Below, one piece after another: positions 22,489 to 33,800 of a stretch of 64,000 nucleotides of DNA. The DNA is taken from contig NC_092563.1 of NCBI RefSeq assembly GCF_037975245.1, forward strand, positions 41,001 through 105,000, written 5' to 3'. This stretch comes from Apostichopus japonicus. Taxonomy: Eukaryota > Echinodermata > Holothuroidea > Aspidochirotida > Stichopodidae. A model generated the notes under the pieces. It searched no databases, was not told the origin of the DNA, and saw only the letters and a list, made by a program, of their open reading frames with translations. The first letter of the stretch is position 1, and each line of letters opens with the position of its first letter. Position numbers and translations under genes: made by a program.

Positions 22489-25116
22489 CCCAGATCTGGC
22501 TTTATATCTGGTTTAATCTGGCCATATCAAGCCTTTATATGGCCATATCAAGCCAGATATAACTTGACATACAGTTATTCCAGATATACAGATAAAGTTT
22601 TATATGGCCATATAAAGCCAGACATAACTGGATATGTAGTCAATCCAGACATTTAGATAAAGTTTTATCTGGCCATATACAAATTTTCATGCACATTACA
22701 CATTTTTACTATATTCCAATGCAGTATCGTACTGCATTGATGTTCTGTGTTTATATTTCGCGTGTGTCTTGCTCTCTGTATGGGTCTCCTTACCAGAACA
22801 GAGATATCTGATCAAGCTGGAAAGTTACTATCAATGCTAGTCCAGTTTTGGCTACTTACCGTATTTCCAATTTGATCGACATATAACCCGCTTAAATACA
22901 GTTATTCCAGATTTGCGGCTAAAGATTTATCTGGCAATATAAAGCCAGATAAAACTGGATATGTAGTCACTCCAGATAAAGTTTTATCTGGGCCAGATAT
23001 AGATGCAATTCAGAGGCGTATCCAGGATTTATCTAGCCCGGGGGGGGGCGAATTACTATCTAAGCGGAGCGCCACCATTGGTTGGCGCGCAGCGTGCAAG
23101 AAAATTTCTGGTTTTGATACCTCCCAGATCACCGGAAATGACACTTCTGGGGCTTGAAAATGACCAACCAGATGTACACTTTTGCCTGAGAACCAAGTAT
23201 TTCCCAATAGTTTTGTTTTCATCCATAACATTTTTGAAGATTGTAACCAGTCACGCATCATGTTCGACCTCATCGCATCTCCTGTGGATCATTGCTTTTT
23301 GTAGGTGATTGTATACGTCGCGGCCCACAATACCCGACAGCCCCACTTTTGAAGGTTTTAAGCCCAATTTTTGTTCAGAATTTCAAAATTCACATTTCTC
23401 GTGATTAAACTCACTTCAAAACATACCCATAATGTTGCAAAAAATTTCATATATGGACACCCAATATAGAAAAACCTCCTTGAACCCCTAACAGACTGGT
23501 CAAAATTGTACGATTAGAGGGAAGTATGATGAAGAATGTTGGTCAGGAAATTTTCGAAAATTCAGACACAATTAATTTATTGGTGTACAAATATTGAAAC
23601 CTCCTATAACGGCTATTATAAAACGTCGTTGAAGGAAATGAAAAAAAAAAAAACCCAGTTATTTCCGAAACCGTACACTACACACATAGGTCAAGGAGGC
23701 GGGGGGGGGGGGGGAGGGTTAACGAAATATTTCTTTCGGAAAATTCGGGCAATATGCTGACAATTTTTCGGGTACCTATACTGAAAGAAAAATACATTGC
23801 AATGATGTAGCTAAAGGAAATTAACAGTTTAAAAATTAATTCCTTGGTAATTTAAACAAAGTTCTAAGCTTGGCCGACTAATTCGTCATTACTAATGTAA
23901 AATAGAGGTTTGACATAATTGTGCCTCCATGCTTTTTCTCCATCTACATAGGACAATTCGTTGTTTATATGAGCCTCCCGCTGTAAACTGCGCAACTTTC
24001 AGTGATCGTACGGTACATGATGGCATGCGATGTTATAACCGATGCTTGCTTATATGATATTGACATTAACATGTTGAACGCGCGCGGAGCGCGCGAAAAT
24101 GTTGGTTATATTTTTCGGGCAAGTCGTTACAGTTCCCCAAATCAAATTGGGCTCCTTCGCCTTTGACTACACTCATAGACAGTTTTGAGGCTGTTCATCC
24201 TGGAACGCCATTTTCATGCTCACTGATATGATGTGATATCTGCTGTTTGCTATACAAATTCGAACAGGCGCGTAGCGAATAATTTGCCAATGGAGGGGCG
24301 AAGCCTGTAAGCAAACTATATAAGCGTAGCGCCGTCACGTTGGCGCGAAGCGTACAAGAAAATGTTGGCCGAAAATGCCTCCCAGATCGCTGGAAATGAC
24401 ACTTCCCATGCCTTGCCGATATAAAAAAAAATATGCTCGGGGGGGGGGGGCGGCGGTCGCCCCATTCCCGAAATGCGTCATGTTCCCGACGACTCGCTCG
24501 AGTTCGAGACCAGCCAAAGTTGGTTTCATAACACAATTGTTTAAGGCGTCCATACACACACGCGTTATGATAGACCATATATAGTATATATATATAGATA
24601 CATTAGTGAGAGAGGAAAATGGAAACGTCAAAAACAGAGTTGTCGGTGTAAGGGGTAGGGTGAGACGCACGCCCCTTCCGAAATCCTCGATCCGTCACTG
24701 GCTTCCCTGTGTATATAGTAGGGTTCAGCACTGTAATGATATCACTGTTCCTCTTTCTCTTCCCGGTGTCTTGGCGTTTATCTTCTACTCCCTCCTTTTC
24801 TCCTTTTTCTCTCCTTCTTCTTTTTCTTTTCCCTTCCTTCCTCTCCTCCTCCTCTTTTTTTCCCCTCTTTTTTCCCCCTCTTTTTTCTTCTCTTTTTTTC
24901 TCTCCTCTTTTTCTTACCAGGGGGGCGCGCGCCCCCAACGACCCCCCTGGATACGCCCCTGCAATTAGTTTTTACCGGATAAATTTTATATGGGCCATAT
25001 AAAACTTTATTTTATATCAAGTTACATCTGCCAAATTTTTAATCTGGCCAGATCTTAGCCCAGATCGGGAGCAGATCTGGCCCAGATTGATATTCCAGAT
25101 CTGGCCCAGATCTGGA
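22489..25116. mobile_element. Palindrome-rich TCTGGCC element, split by an insertion
   Basis: The blocks 22489-23010 and 24962-25116 are built of short inverted motifs related to TCTGGCCATATAAAGCCAGA. The outer ends (CCAGATCTGGCTTTATATCTGG at the left, GATCTGGCCCAGATCTGG at the right) are mutually related in inverted orientation. A 1.95-kb element sits between them with a 5-bp duplication, so the two blocks were once contiguous. No coding capacity is seen. Confidence 0.55.
23011..24961. mobile_element. CAG..CTG element with 5-bp duplication, copy 1
   Basis: Begins CAGAGGCGTATCCAGG and ends CCTGGATACGCCCCTG, a near-perfect inverted pair, flanked by CAATT at 23006-23010 and 24962-24966. A second copy (27768-29996) repeats most of its sequence in the same order. 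The interior includes G-runs, two copies of the GC-rich core module (near 23060 and 24320) and a CT-rich tract at 24740-24915. Open frames through the CT tract are low complexity. The 5-bp duplication and CAG ends fit a hAT5-like group, which I infer rather than prove. Confidence 0.8.
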
Positions 25117-25132
25117 TTCTGATATTTCGGAA

Positions 25133-25206
25133 GACATTTTGAGTATTTTCTTTCGAACAATAGAACTGCGCAGTTCTATTGAGTTTGAAAGAAAATACTC
25201 AAAATG
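25133..25206. repeat. Short near-perfect palindrome
   Basis: Arms of about 36 bp (ATTTTGAGTATTTTCTTTCG at the left, GAAAGAAAATACTCAAAAT at the right) meet at GAACTGCGCAGTTC near 25168. It may be a tiny MITE or a hairpin relic; no duplication was identified. Confidence 0.8.
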
Positions 25207-25371
25207 GCTATTTTGGAATTGAAAATTGCGGTTAACTTTGGATATTGTACTTCAATATGCTAGATACACTTTTCGCGTAGTAGCTTCACAAGCAATATGG
25301 TAGCTATGAGATGACATTATTACCCCTAGTATCTGTATCATTCTGCTCATTCAACTTGTATTATCAGGGTT

Positions 25372-25520
25372 CTGCCCAGGGTAGATTGAGTGCCGGCAGG
25401 ACTATCTAAGCGGAGCGCCACCATCGGTTGGCGCGGAGCGTACAAGAACATTTTGGGTTTTGGAAACCCCCCAGATGGCCGGAAACGGCCCTTCCCGAGT
25501 ATTCTGAGCCACATATAGAC
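25372..25520 (+). repeat. Fragment carrying the GC-rich core module
   Basis: Contains CTAAGCGGAGCGCCACCATC followed by GGTTGGCGCGGAGCGTACAAGAA, the module shared by several elements in this window. No intact ends are recognised. Confidence 0.65.
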
Positions 25521-26087
25521 AGCTTTGAAATGAGATCTCATGTCTGGAATTTTTCATAATTAATGAAAAAAGTTAGGACAAATATCTGGAGCACCAGAGT
25601 ACAGACCAGCCGGTGGTGCCTATTAAGTATACTAAAAAGCAATAGCAATGCACCGTGCACATGGCTGACTAGTTCGTGTAGCCGTCACGTATAGTCACTA
25701 CGAGGCGGAGTGCGCTGGTCGTGCCTAATGCAATATGATGTAAATTCACCCGCTACGAAGGTTAACGGCCGTATGTGTACTATAGCTGGATAGTGCCTGT
25801 GTCTCGCGCGATAAAAATAGATATAAATGAAACTATCAAAAGTACGATCGGGAGTTGGAAACGGAAACAGTCATTGGTCTGGAATGCGGAATTCTGGTAA
25901 TTTTTACTAAGTATGACACTGTGATGTGTTGGATATTTTGAATTTGAACAGTTATGAACTGGATTTCCCCTAGTCTCAAACAGATTGTTTCTGTACGTTC
26001 GACCCTCCGGCTATGGAGCTGTTTTTTGGAGTTCCCATAGGCGTACGAGGCGGGGGGGCAGGGGGGGGGGGCAGACTGCCCCCCCAA

Positions 26088-26239
26088 ATTTCCAGAGGAC
26101 AAGAAATTCGGGCAAAAGTCCTGAAAAATTCGGGCAGCCTAAGAGGAGAAAAAAAAAGAAATATATATATATTTTTTTCTCCTCTTAGGCTGCCCGAATT
26201 TTTCAGGACTTTTGCCCGAATTTCTTGTCCTCTGGAAAT
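26088..26239. repeat. Long hairpin, about 75-bp arms
   Basis: ATTTCCAGAGGACAAGAAAT.. (from 26088) is matched in inverted orientation by ..ATTTCTTGTCCTCTGGAAAT (to 26239), with a small A/T loop near 26163. The arms are nearly identical, so the inversion is recent or conserved by pairing. Confidence 0.9.
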
Positions 26240-26422
26240 ATATATATATATGCAGTAGCTTGCCCGAATCTTTTTCAAATTTTTGCCCGACAATTCTATG
26301 ATTTTTGGCATCATGATACCCGAATATTTCCGTGTAACACCACCGTAAGCGCAGTTCATCTGGGCTACCACGCTATTTGCACGATCAATTTTTTTTCTAA
26401 CTAGTCAATTGTATATCTGGAC

Positions 26423-27081
26423 CAAGGGCGGCGGAACTGGGGGGGCACAGGGGGCACGTGCCCCCCCCCCACTTTTCCTCAGTTTAAAAATGTGCCTTTT
26501 TTCTACATAAAAATTGAGGGGACTCAAGTTAGCAAGAGGCCAGGGAACCAGAATGAACACTCGGGAAGGGCCGTTCCGGCCATCTGAGGGGTTTGTAAAA
26601 CCAAAAACTTTCTAGTACGCTCCGCGCCAACCGATGGTGGCGCTCCGCTCAGATAGTCGTGCATACAACTTTGCAAATCCTGGCTAAGCCCGTGACTTTT
26701 AATGAATTTATGTGGGTCAAACTCAAAGCTATTTCGAATGGAAAAAAATTGTGAAGATATTAACAAGAAAAAACTCTAATTCGGAAGATTCCTACATTAG
26801 CAACTAACATGATTTCACCTCATTTTGTCTCAAAAGAAAACTTGTTCCTTGTTTCCCAATTTGCGCATTGGATATTGCAGTGCTATAGTATGCATATTTT
26901 CCTTTAAGGAGGGGGGGGGGGGGTTGATGAAGTGATGTGTATTACACAAATAAGATAATACAATTAGAGTTATAAAGGGTACTAAATGTAAGGCTGCATC
27001 AGTCCAATCGAATTTCTGCAAAGTGCCCTTTGATGTCGGTGGCCCCCCCCCCCCAGATTAAAAGTGCTTCCGCCGCCCTTG
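26423..27081. mobile_element. hAT-like non-autonomous element, copy 2 (inverted)
   Basis: Same terminal CAAGGGCGGCGGAA/TTCCGCCGCCCTTG as copy 1 but in the opposite orientation. Flanks ATCTGGAC (26415-26422) and ACCTGGAC (27082-27089) are an 8-bp duplication with one mismatch. Its middle differs from copy 1: a segment with the inverted core module (about 26520-26700) occupies part of the interior. It lies inside the 26036-27648 element. Confidence 0.85.
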
Positions 27082-27767
27082 ACCTGGACATCCCCAACAT
27101 GAGTGTATATTTTCTTTTTCATGGATGGAGGGGGGGGGGGGGGGAGTGCCTACAAGCTTAGAAGTACAGGTTTGTCATATTCTTTGTTATATTCTAAACT
27201 TTTTTTGTGAGACAAATTGCAGTCTCATCCGACACAGCGACATTATCCCGCCTACGTGTCGTTGAACAATGTTTTTTTTTTTTTCTGGAGTTAGCTGAAT
27301 ACTGTGTTAAAATAATAAATTAGGTAACTAAATAGGAGCTTAAAAAATATACTGTCCCATTTTTCCCCTCCAAAGTGATGTTACCATTTTTTCTTCTTCT
27401 AATTTACCAAATTTTTGGGGAAGTGTAAATTTCTAAAACGTGAGATTATAAAATACTGAATGTTTAGATGCAACTTGCAAGGCCTCAGAAGTGCCGTTTC
27501 CGGCAATCTGAGAGGCATTGTGTGCCCAAAAATTTTCTTGTACGCTACGCGCCAACCGATGGTGGCGCTCCGCTTAGATAGTGTCACGGGAACTTTCGGG
27601 CACAAAAAGTTCTGCCCCCCCAAACTGAAATGGTCCCGTACGCCTATGGGAGTTCCTATCGAAAATAAGTGCCGGTCGGAAAAGTCACTCAGGCACATTG
27701 TGGCGGTCGGTAATTCAGCGTGCTGGTCGGGCCCGACCGGCGCCGACCGGCAGCGGCAGAACCGTAT

Positions 27768-29996
27768 CAGGCGCGTATCCAGGATTTTCTAACCCGGGGG
27801 GCGCGAATTACTATCTAAGCGGAGCGCCACCATCGGTTGGCGCGCAGCGTACAAGAAAATTTTTGGTTTTTATACCCACCAGATCACCGGAAATGGCACT
27901 TCTCAGGCTTGAAAATAACCAACCAGATGTACACTTTTGCCTGAGGACCAAGTATTTCCCAATAGTTTTTTTGCCATCCATACACTTTTTGAAGATTTTC
28001 TTCAGTCCCCAATCATGTTCGACCTCATCGCAGTTCCTGTGGATCATTGCTTTTGTAGGTGATTCTACGTCGCGGCCCACAATACCCAACAGCCCCACTT
28101 TTCAAGGTTTTCAGGCCATTATTTGTTCAGAATTTGAAAATTCACATTTCTCGTGAATAAACTCACTTCAAAACATACCCATACAGGGGCATCGAAAGCT
28201 ATTAGGGATTGGTATGGCAGATCAGAGTGGGCCATCTATCACAATTATCGGGGGGACGTTTGGTAGGTCAAACTACACTACGCGCCACCATGGTTGGCGC
28301 GTAGCGTAATGAAGAAAATTTGTTAAAATGCCTCCCAGATTACAGGAAATGGCACTTCCCGAGCTTGAAAACAAGACCCCTGCCATGCCAGAGTAGCCCG
28401 ATTAATCTTCTGAAACACATTTTTGAAGTATGTTTCATTTTGGTTCTTTATTTTTTGCCCTTTTTTTTTTGAGCTGTGAATATTGGTCCGGCTCCGACGC
28501 CCCTGCCATAATGTTGCAAAAAATGTCATCTATGGACAACCAATATAGAAAAACCTCATTCAACCCCTAACAGACCGGTCAAAATTACACGAGTAGAGGG
28601 AAGTATGATGAATGTTGGTAAGGAAATTTTCAAAAATTCAGACACAGTTAATTTATTGGTGTACAAATATTAAACCCTCTTATAACGGCTACTATAAAAC
28701 TTGGTTGAAGGAAATGAAAAAAATAGCAGATATTTCCGAACACTACACACATAGGCGTAGGAGGCGGGGGGGGGGGGGGGCTCCTACTGAAAGAAAAATA
28801 AATTGCAATGATGTAGCTAAAGGAAATGAAAATATATCTCCTCGATAATTAAAATAAACTCCTAAGCTTGGCCGACTAATTTCGCCATTACTAATGTAAA
28901 AGAGAATTTGACATAATTGGACCTCCATGCTTTTTCTCCATCTACATAAGACATTTCGTTGTTCACATTAGCATCCCGCGGTATACTGCGCAATTTCCAC
29001 GGACCGTACGGTACACAATGGCATGCGATGTAATAACCGATGCTTGCTTATATTATATTGACATTAAAATGTTGAACGAGCGAGGAGCGCGCGAAAAAAT
29101 TAGGTTATATTTATCGGGCAATTTTGTTACAGCCCCCCCCCCCCCCCCAATCAAATTGGGTTCCTATGACTACACACATCGACAGTTTTGAGGCTGTTCA
29201 TCCTGGAACCGCCATTTTTATGCTCACTGATATGATGTGATATCTACTGTTTGCGTTACAATTTGAACAGGTGCGTAGCGAATAATTTGCCAAGGGAGGG
29301 GCGAAGCCTGTAGGCAAACTATCTAAGCTTCGCGCCACCACGAGTTGGCGCGAAGCGTACAAGAAAATTTTGGCCGAAAATGCCTCCCAGATAGCTGGAA
29401 ATGACACTTCCCATGCCTTGTAAGTTGCATCTAAGCATTTTCTGTTTTGAAATTACTAGCGATATCATAAAAAAAAATATGCTCGGGGGGGGGGGGCGGT
29501 CGCCCCCTTCCCGAAATGCGTCATGTACCCCGACGACTCGGTCGAGTTCGAGACCAGCCACAGTTGGTTTAATAGCACAATTGTTTAAGGTATCCATGCA
29601 CACACGCGTTATGTTAAAGACCATATATAGTATTTATGTAGATACATTAGTGAGAGAGGAAAAATGGACACGTATGGAGTTGTCGGTGTAAGGGGTAGGG
29701 TGAGGCGCACGCCCTTCCGAAGTCCTCGATCCATCACTAGCTACCCGGTCATGTGTATATAATAGGGTTCAGCGCTGTAATGATGTCACTGTTCCTCTTC
29801 CTCTTCCCGGTGTCTTGGCGTTTTTCTTTTGCTCCCTCCTTTTCTCCCTTTTCTCTCCTTCTTCTTTTTCTTTTCCCTTCCTTCCTTTTCCTCTTTTTCC
29901 CCTCTTTTTCCCTTTTTTCTTCTCTTTTTTTCTCTCCTCTTTTTCTTACCCGGGGGGCGCGCGCCCCCAACGCCCCCCCCCCTGGATACGCACCTG
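27768..29996. mobile_element. CAG..CTG element with 5-bp duplication, copy 2
   Basis: Begins CAGGCGCGTATCCAGG and ends CCTGGATACGCACCTG, flanked by CGTAT at 27763-27767 and 29997-30001. It is collinear with 23011-24961 and longer mainly because of a 322-bp insertion at 28184-28505. It includes a G-run, two core modules, the GCGCGCGAAAA module and a CT-rich tract. No intact gene is present. Confidence 0.82.
28184..28505. mobile_element. Nested 322-bp CAGGGGC element, empty site known
   Basis: Begins CAGGGGCATCG and ends CGACGCCCCTG, flanked by CCATA at 28179-28183 and 28506-28510. The homologous place in copy 1 (23427-23431) has a single CCATA and no insert. The filled and empty sites within one window therefore define the insertion and its 5-bp duplication directly. 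It also carries the core module (GCGCCACCATGGTTGGCGCG). Confidence 0.92.
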
Positions 29997-30001
29997 CGTA
30001 T

Positions 30002-30805
30002 TATATATATTTTTCTTCTTTTTACCAGGGAGACTTCTACTCTGCCAATTCAGGCTTTATAGAAGACTTCCTTTCACATTGTGTTTTGTTTTTGTGATAG
30101 AAAACAAATAAATAAACAAATAAGTAAACATAATTCTTGTAGAATATACATGCAATGGGTACTAAACATAGAAATTGATTTCTATGGTACTGAGAGTTGA
30201 GTGCTACAAAGAAACACGTCACGTGACCTTATTCCATGGTTGTCACTTTTTTGCGCTTGTCCCCATTGACGTAGTCGGTCTAGGTGTATGTATATGCCGA
30301 TAACATCACATGACCCTCCATTATTTGTACGTTTTCCTACTTTGGCGTGAGAGTTCCTTCTAGATCATATTATTCGATAATTTGTGCAGTTACAATTTCT
30401 TGGCACCTTGCCTTTGTTTACTGTGCACTGTTATGCTTCAAATCATGCAGTACGGAAGAAAACAAAAGAAAACCAGCACTATCATACGTATACCGAACTG
30501 TGTGGCAAGAGTAGTTCCTAGTTGTTTTACATTCCAAACTATAAACTATCAATAGAAACAGGAATTAACGCAGCGTTCACCATACAGGCCTATAAAGGTA
30601 CCATGAAGATAAACTTCCTTAATCGCAATAAAAGTTAAAACAGATTAAAATAGCATACAGTATAGTAGGCTGTCGTCGATCTTTGAAACTTTGTTTGACT
30701 CTGTAGTTTGACTCTGTACTTCATCGACTCTGTAGATAATTACAAGCAGTTGGTTCAATTAATTAAGTCACTTGTTATACTTTGCTCCCGGGATCTCTCT
30801 AGGCC
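30002..30805. other. Intergenic sequence upstream of AOAH gene 1
   Basis: No gene recognised. Unique A+T-rich sequence that presumably contains regulatory DNA of the downstream AOAH gene; no specific site can be named with support. Confidence 0.4.
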
Positions 30806-30814
30806 TATATATAA
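30806..30814 (+). promoter_or_regulatory. Candidate TATA box of AOAH gene 1
   Basis: TATATATAA lies 51 bp upstream of the predicted AOAH start codon. Initiation about 30 bp downstream would leave a short 5' UTR. The motif is weak evidence in A+T-rich DNA. Confidence 0.35.
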
Positions 30815-30864
30815 TCTAAACAATATCAATTCGCGTGCTTTAACTCAATTAGTCTTCATTCGAA

Positions 30865-33800
30865 ATGGATTTAAAGAAATGTATGGTCGTTTTCAGCCTG
30901 TTTGCCGTAGTTGCGCTGGTAAGAGGTAAAGTCAATGGAGGATCAACGTGTGCAGGTTTGTTGCTTTCTGTCCATTTTCTGTTTTAGTTTATGTTCAAGT
31001 CTTAAAAAAAAATTGGGTTAGCAAGCGGTAACAATTAATGATCGCTCGAACACACGCCATGTGGTATATGCACATGGAGACTATAAACGTCACCAGGTAC
31101 TGCCTTTTACAGCATGATATTAACCACGACTGCATATCGCTCATGTAAGAAGATTTTAAGAGGGAAGCTCCATTCTCTCCGTCCAACCTGTATTTTTCTG
31201 GCGAAAACCGGGATTATTGTTTCAAAACGTTGACTAGTGCATGGCTAAAATCATGGATTTTTAATTGACCGACAATCCAAGTTTATTGAACGATATTCCA
31301 GGCTTACTGCCGAAAATCCACTGGTTTATCGCAAGAAAATCCAGATTGATCGGCGATAAACTTGGATTATCGGTCGAAATATAGGATTTTAGATCGATAA
31401 GCCTGGATTATCATTCGATACTGAACATACTCTCGTCCAGTAATATCAGTCCGGATATTATAAGTATCATCTATACATGTCGCCAGGGGAACAAACTTTA
31501 CTGTCACACCGGTATATGGACATACCGTACCATCGCCGTATACACTTTAAATTCGATTACCAATACGCTCCTGGCTGCGGGCCAGCTTCCTTGCACTTTT
31601 TACTTGAACGAAACGCAACCGTTTATCCTATGAAGGTAATCTTAGAAGGTACAATGCACTGGGGTTGCCTGCATGACTAATGTAAGATCTAGCATTGCTT
31701 GGCTAAGTTCTTTAACCAAATGAAAATTCTACTTCTAGTACTATAGCCTACCAAAAACCTGGAAGTGGTAAGGCTGCAGCTAAATACAGTAGGAGAATGC
31801 TTGGCCTAGTGTTAGGTCCTAGCCTATTTGAGTCCAATGATATGCTTATAAAGGTCTATTCCTAGTCACAGTGTATCCCTGTCACCTCACCCTCGTTGTA
31901 TTTTATTCTTGTTTGGTAAGAAATTAATTAAACCATGTGCACTGCCTGTTTTATGGCCTGTGAGTGTGACCTTTGCTCTACATAGTTATAGGGGCCTAGT
32001 AGGATGGTATACAGTATTCAGTAAATTTGCAGTAATTATAATATGGCATTAATGATTTTATCACTATAGTGGTGATGACATATGTACTTGATGATTTTAC
32101 TGCTTTGTTGTGTCATATTGCAATGTGGTTTCATTGATGGTTTGACCAGATTCTGCAGCAAATAGAAAGAATTAGTTTGCAAACTTCAGAAGTTTAACTT
32201 TGCGCAATCGTTGAATGAAGTTTCCTGTATAAGTCTGCTAAATGAATGAAATAATCCATGAAAGTGTCTCAAAATACAAAATTGATGTTTCTTAGTTTCA
32301 CTGTGAGAATTTTTGCTGCTTAATTTGTTAGGGCTATCCAAACATAGAGTATACTGTACCTATGATGAAGAGAACTGATACAACAAATCATGCAGCACTG
32401 ACTCAGATAGAAATGATTATTTTTAAGATATTGTTGTACAGTGATATGATTTTGGAAGCTGGTTATTGAATTTATGTTTCTTGGTGCTGTTTACCCCATC
32501 AGGTTGTACCATTATCGTGAGCTTAGCAGAACAAATTGGAGAAATAAACAATGAGACCGTTGTTCAAGGATTTCAAAGGTTGTGCAATTACCTCCCAGGT
32601 AAGGGTCGCTGGCTGCATGAGCATTAATTTTGCACTCACATACTGTACAGAAAGTGACTATACCCTATAAAGGATAGACCAAGTTTGGTTATCCTGTGCA
32701 AAGGCTGTACCTATCAATTTCTGGTAATACCAATTAAAACAATTAGGTTCATATTCCTCATGCATGCTTTGTCAGGTGTGTCCTTTAAAGTAACCCATAG
32801 AAGTATAATGGTAATACTTTTGTTCTTACAGTGCAATAACTACTCATAGAAAAATATTACGAAAAAAGTTGTAACTGTCATATTTTTAAATTATGAAACT
32901 TGTATATTGAGGTTCGTTTATCCTTGTAGCAAGTTACCAACCACCATGCAAGACATTTGTAGCCAGTGTTGAGCCTACCATACAACAACTGTGAGTACCT
33001 TTATCTTGTTTTCTTTAAGCCCGGGTCACATCTGCGCGATTCAACACGCGATTCAACTCGCAATACAATTGAAGGTTGAATCGCGTAGTTAGACACGGGT
33101 ATCAACTTGTTGCGCAATAAAAGTTGCGCCGTCGATTTGGGTTGATTTGCAATAGAGCAATGTCCTAATCAGCGCAACTTCTCAGAAGCAACTTTTCTGA
33201 TTCGCGTGATTTTAGTTGCAAGTTGAATCGCGTGTTGAATCGCGCAGATGTGACCCGGGCTTAAGTTATTGCATTCTATTGGTGTATTGATGCTATCAGC
33301 TCATTAAACAGTACATGCTGTAACTACTACAGTGGCTAAATTTGTTGTTTGTAGAAGTTAGTTCGGTCCAGATTTGGAAAGATCTGGCGGTATATGAAGC
33401 ATGTGAAAGTGAACGGACAAAATGATTTTACAGCATCTGGCTTGAAAGAACCTCTATCATTAGACGACTTGGCAAGGGCATAGAAGATAATCTGGAAAAT
33501 GCTAGTTGATGGGTTCAAGAAGTAGACTAATGTTTGGAAACAAACCTTCCATGTGTTAAAAGTGCCATCATTACCTTAATCTCTTCTTGAGAATCTTTTA
33601 AGTTTTTTTCCTTTATTCTCATCATGAACATGATAATTTCTACTTTATAGTTAACATCCAGCTACAGTACTTAGCCAGGCTTTCTTAATTTCCGAGATCT
33701 GTTTTGTAAACCTGCCCATGAAACATTCATGTTTACATTTTTCAGATGCTTTCATAACCTGAAAAAGAAATGTTTTGTGTTTGAGTAATTCAAGTTGAGT

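Larger units (their letters stand above)
26036..27648. mobile_element. hAT-like element with perfect 8-bp duplication
   Basis: Ends CATAGGCGTACG and CGTACGCCTATG are perfect inverted repeats. GGAGTTCC flanks them at 26028-26035 and 27649-27656, an exact 8-bp target-site duplication. The interior carries a long hairpin (26088-26239) and a nested copy of the CAAGGG family (26423-27081). It also carries an inverted core module near the right end. No transposase is present. Confidence 0.88.

Noticed and set aside
24603-25002. Phe/Ser- and Lys/Glu-rich open frames on both strands (also 29749-30111)
   Set aside because: They translate a CT-rich low-complexity tract inside the CAG..CTG elements.
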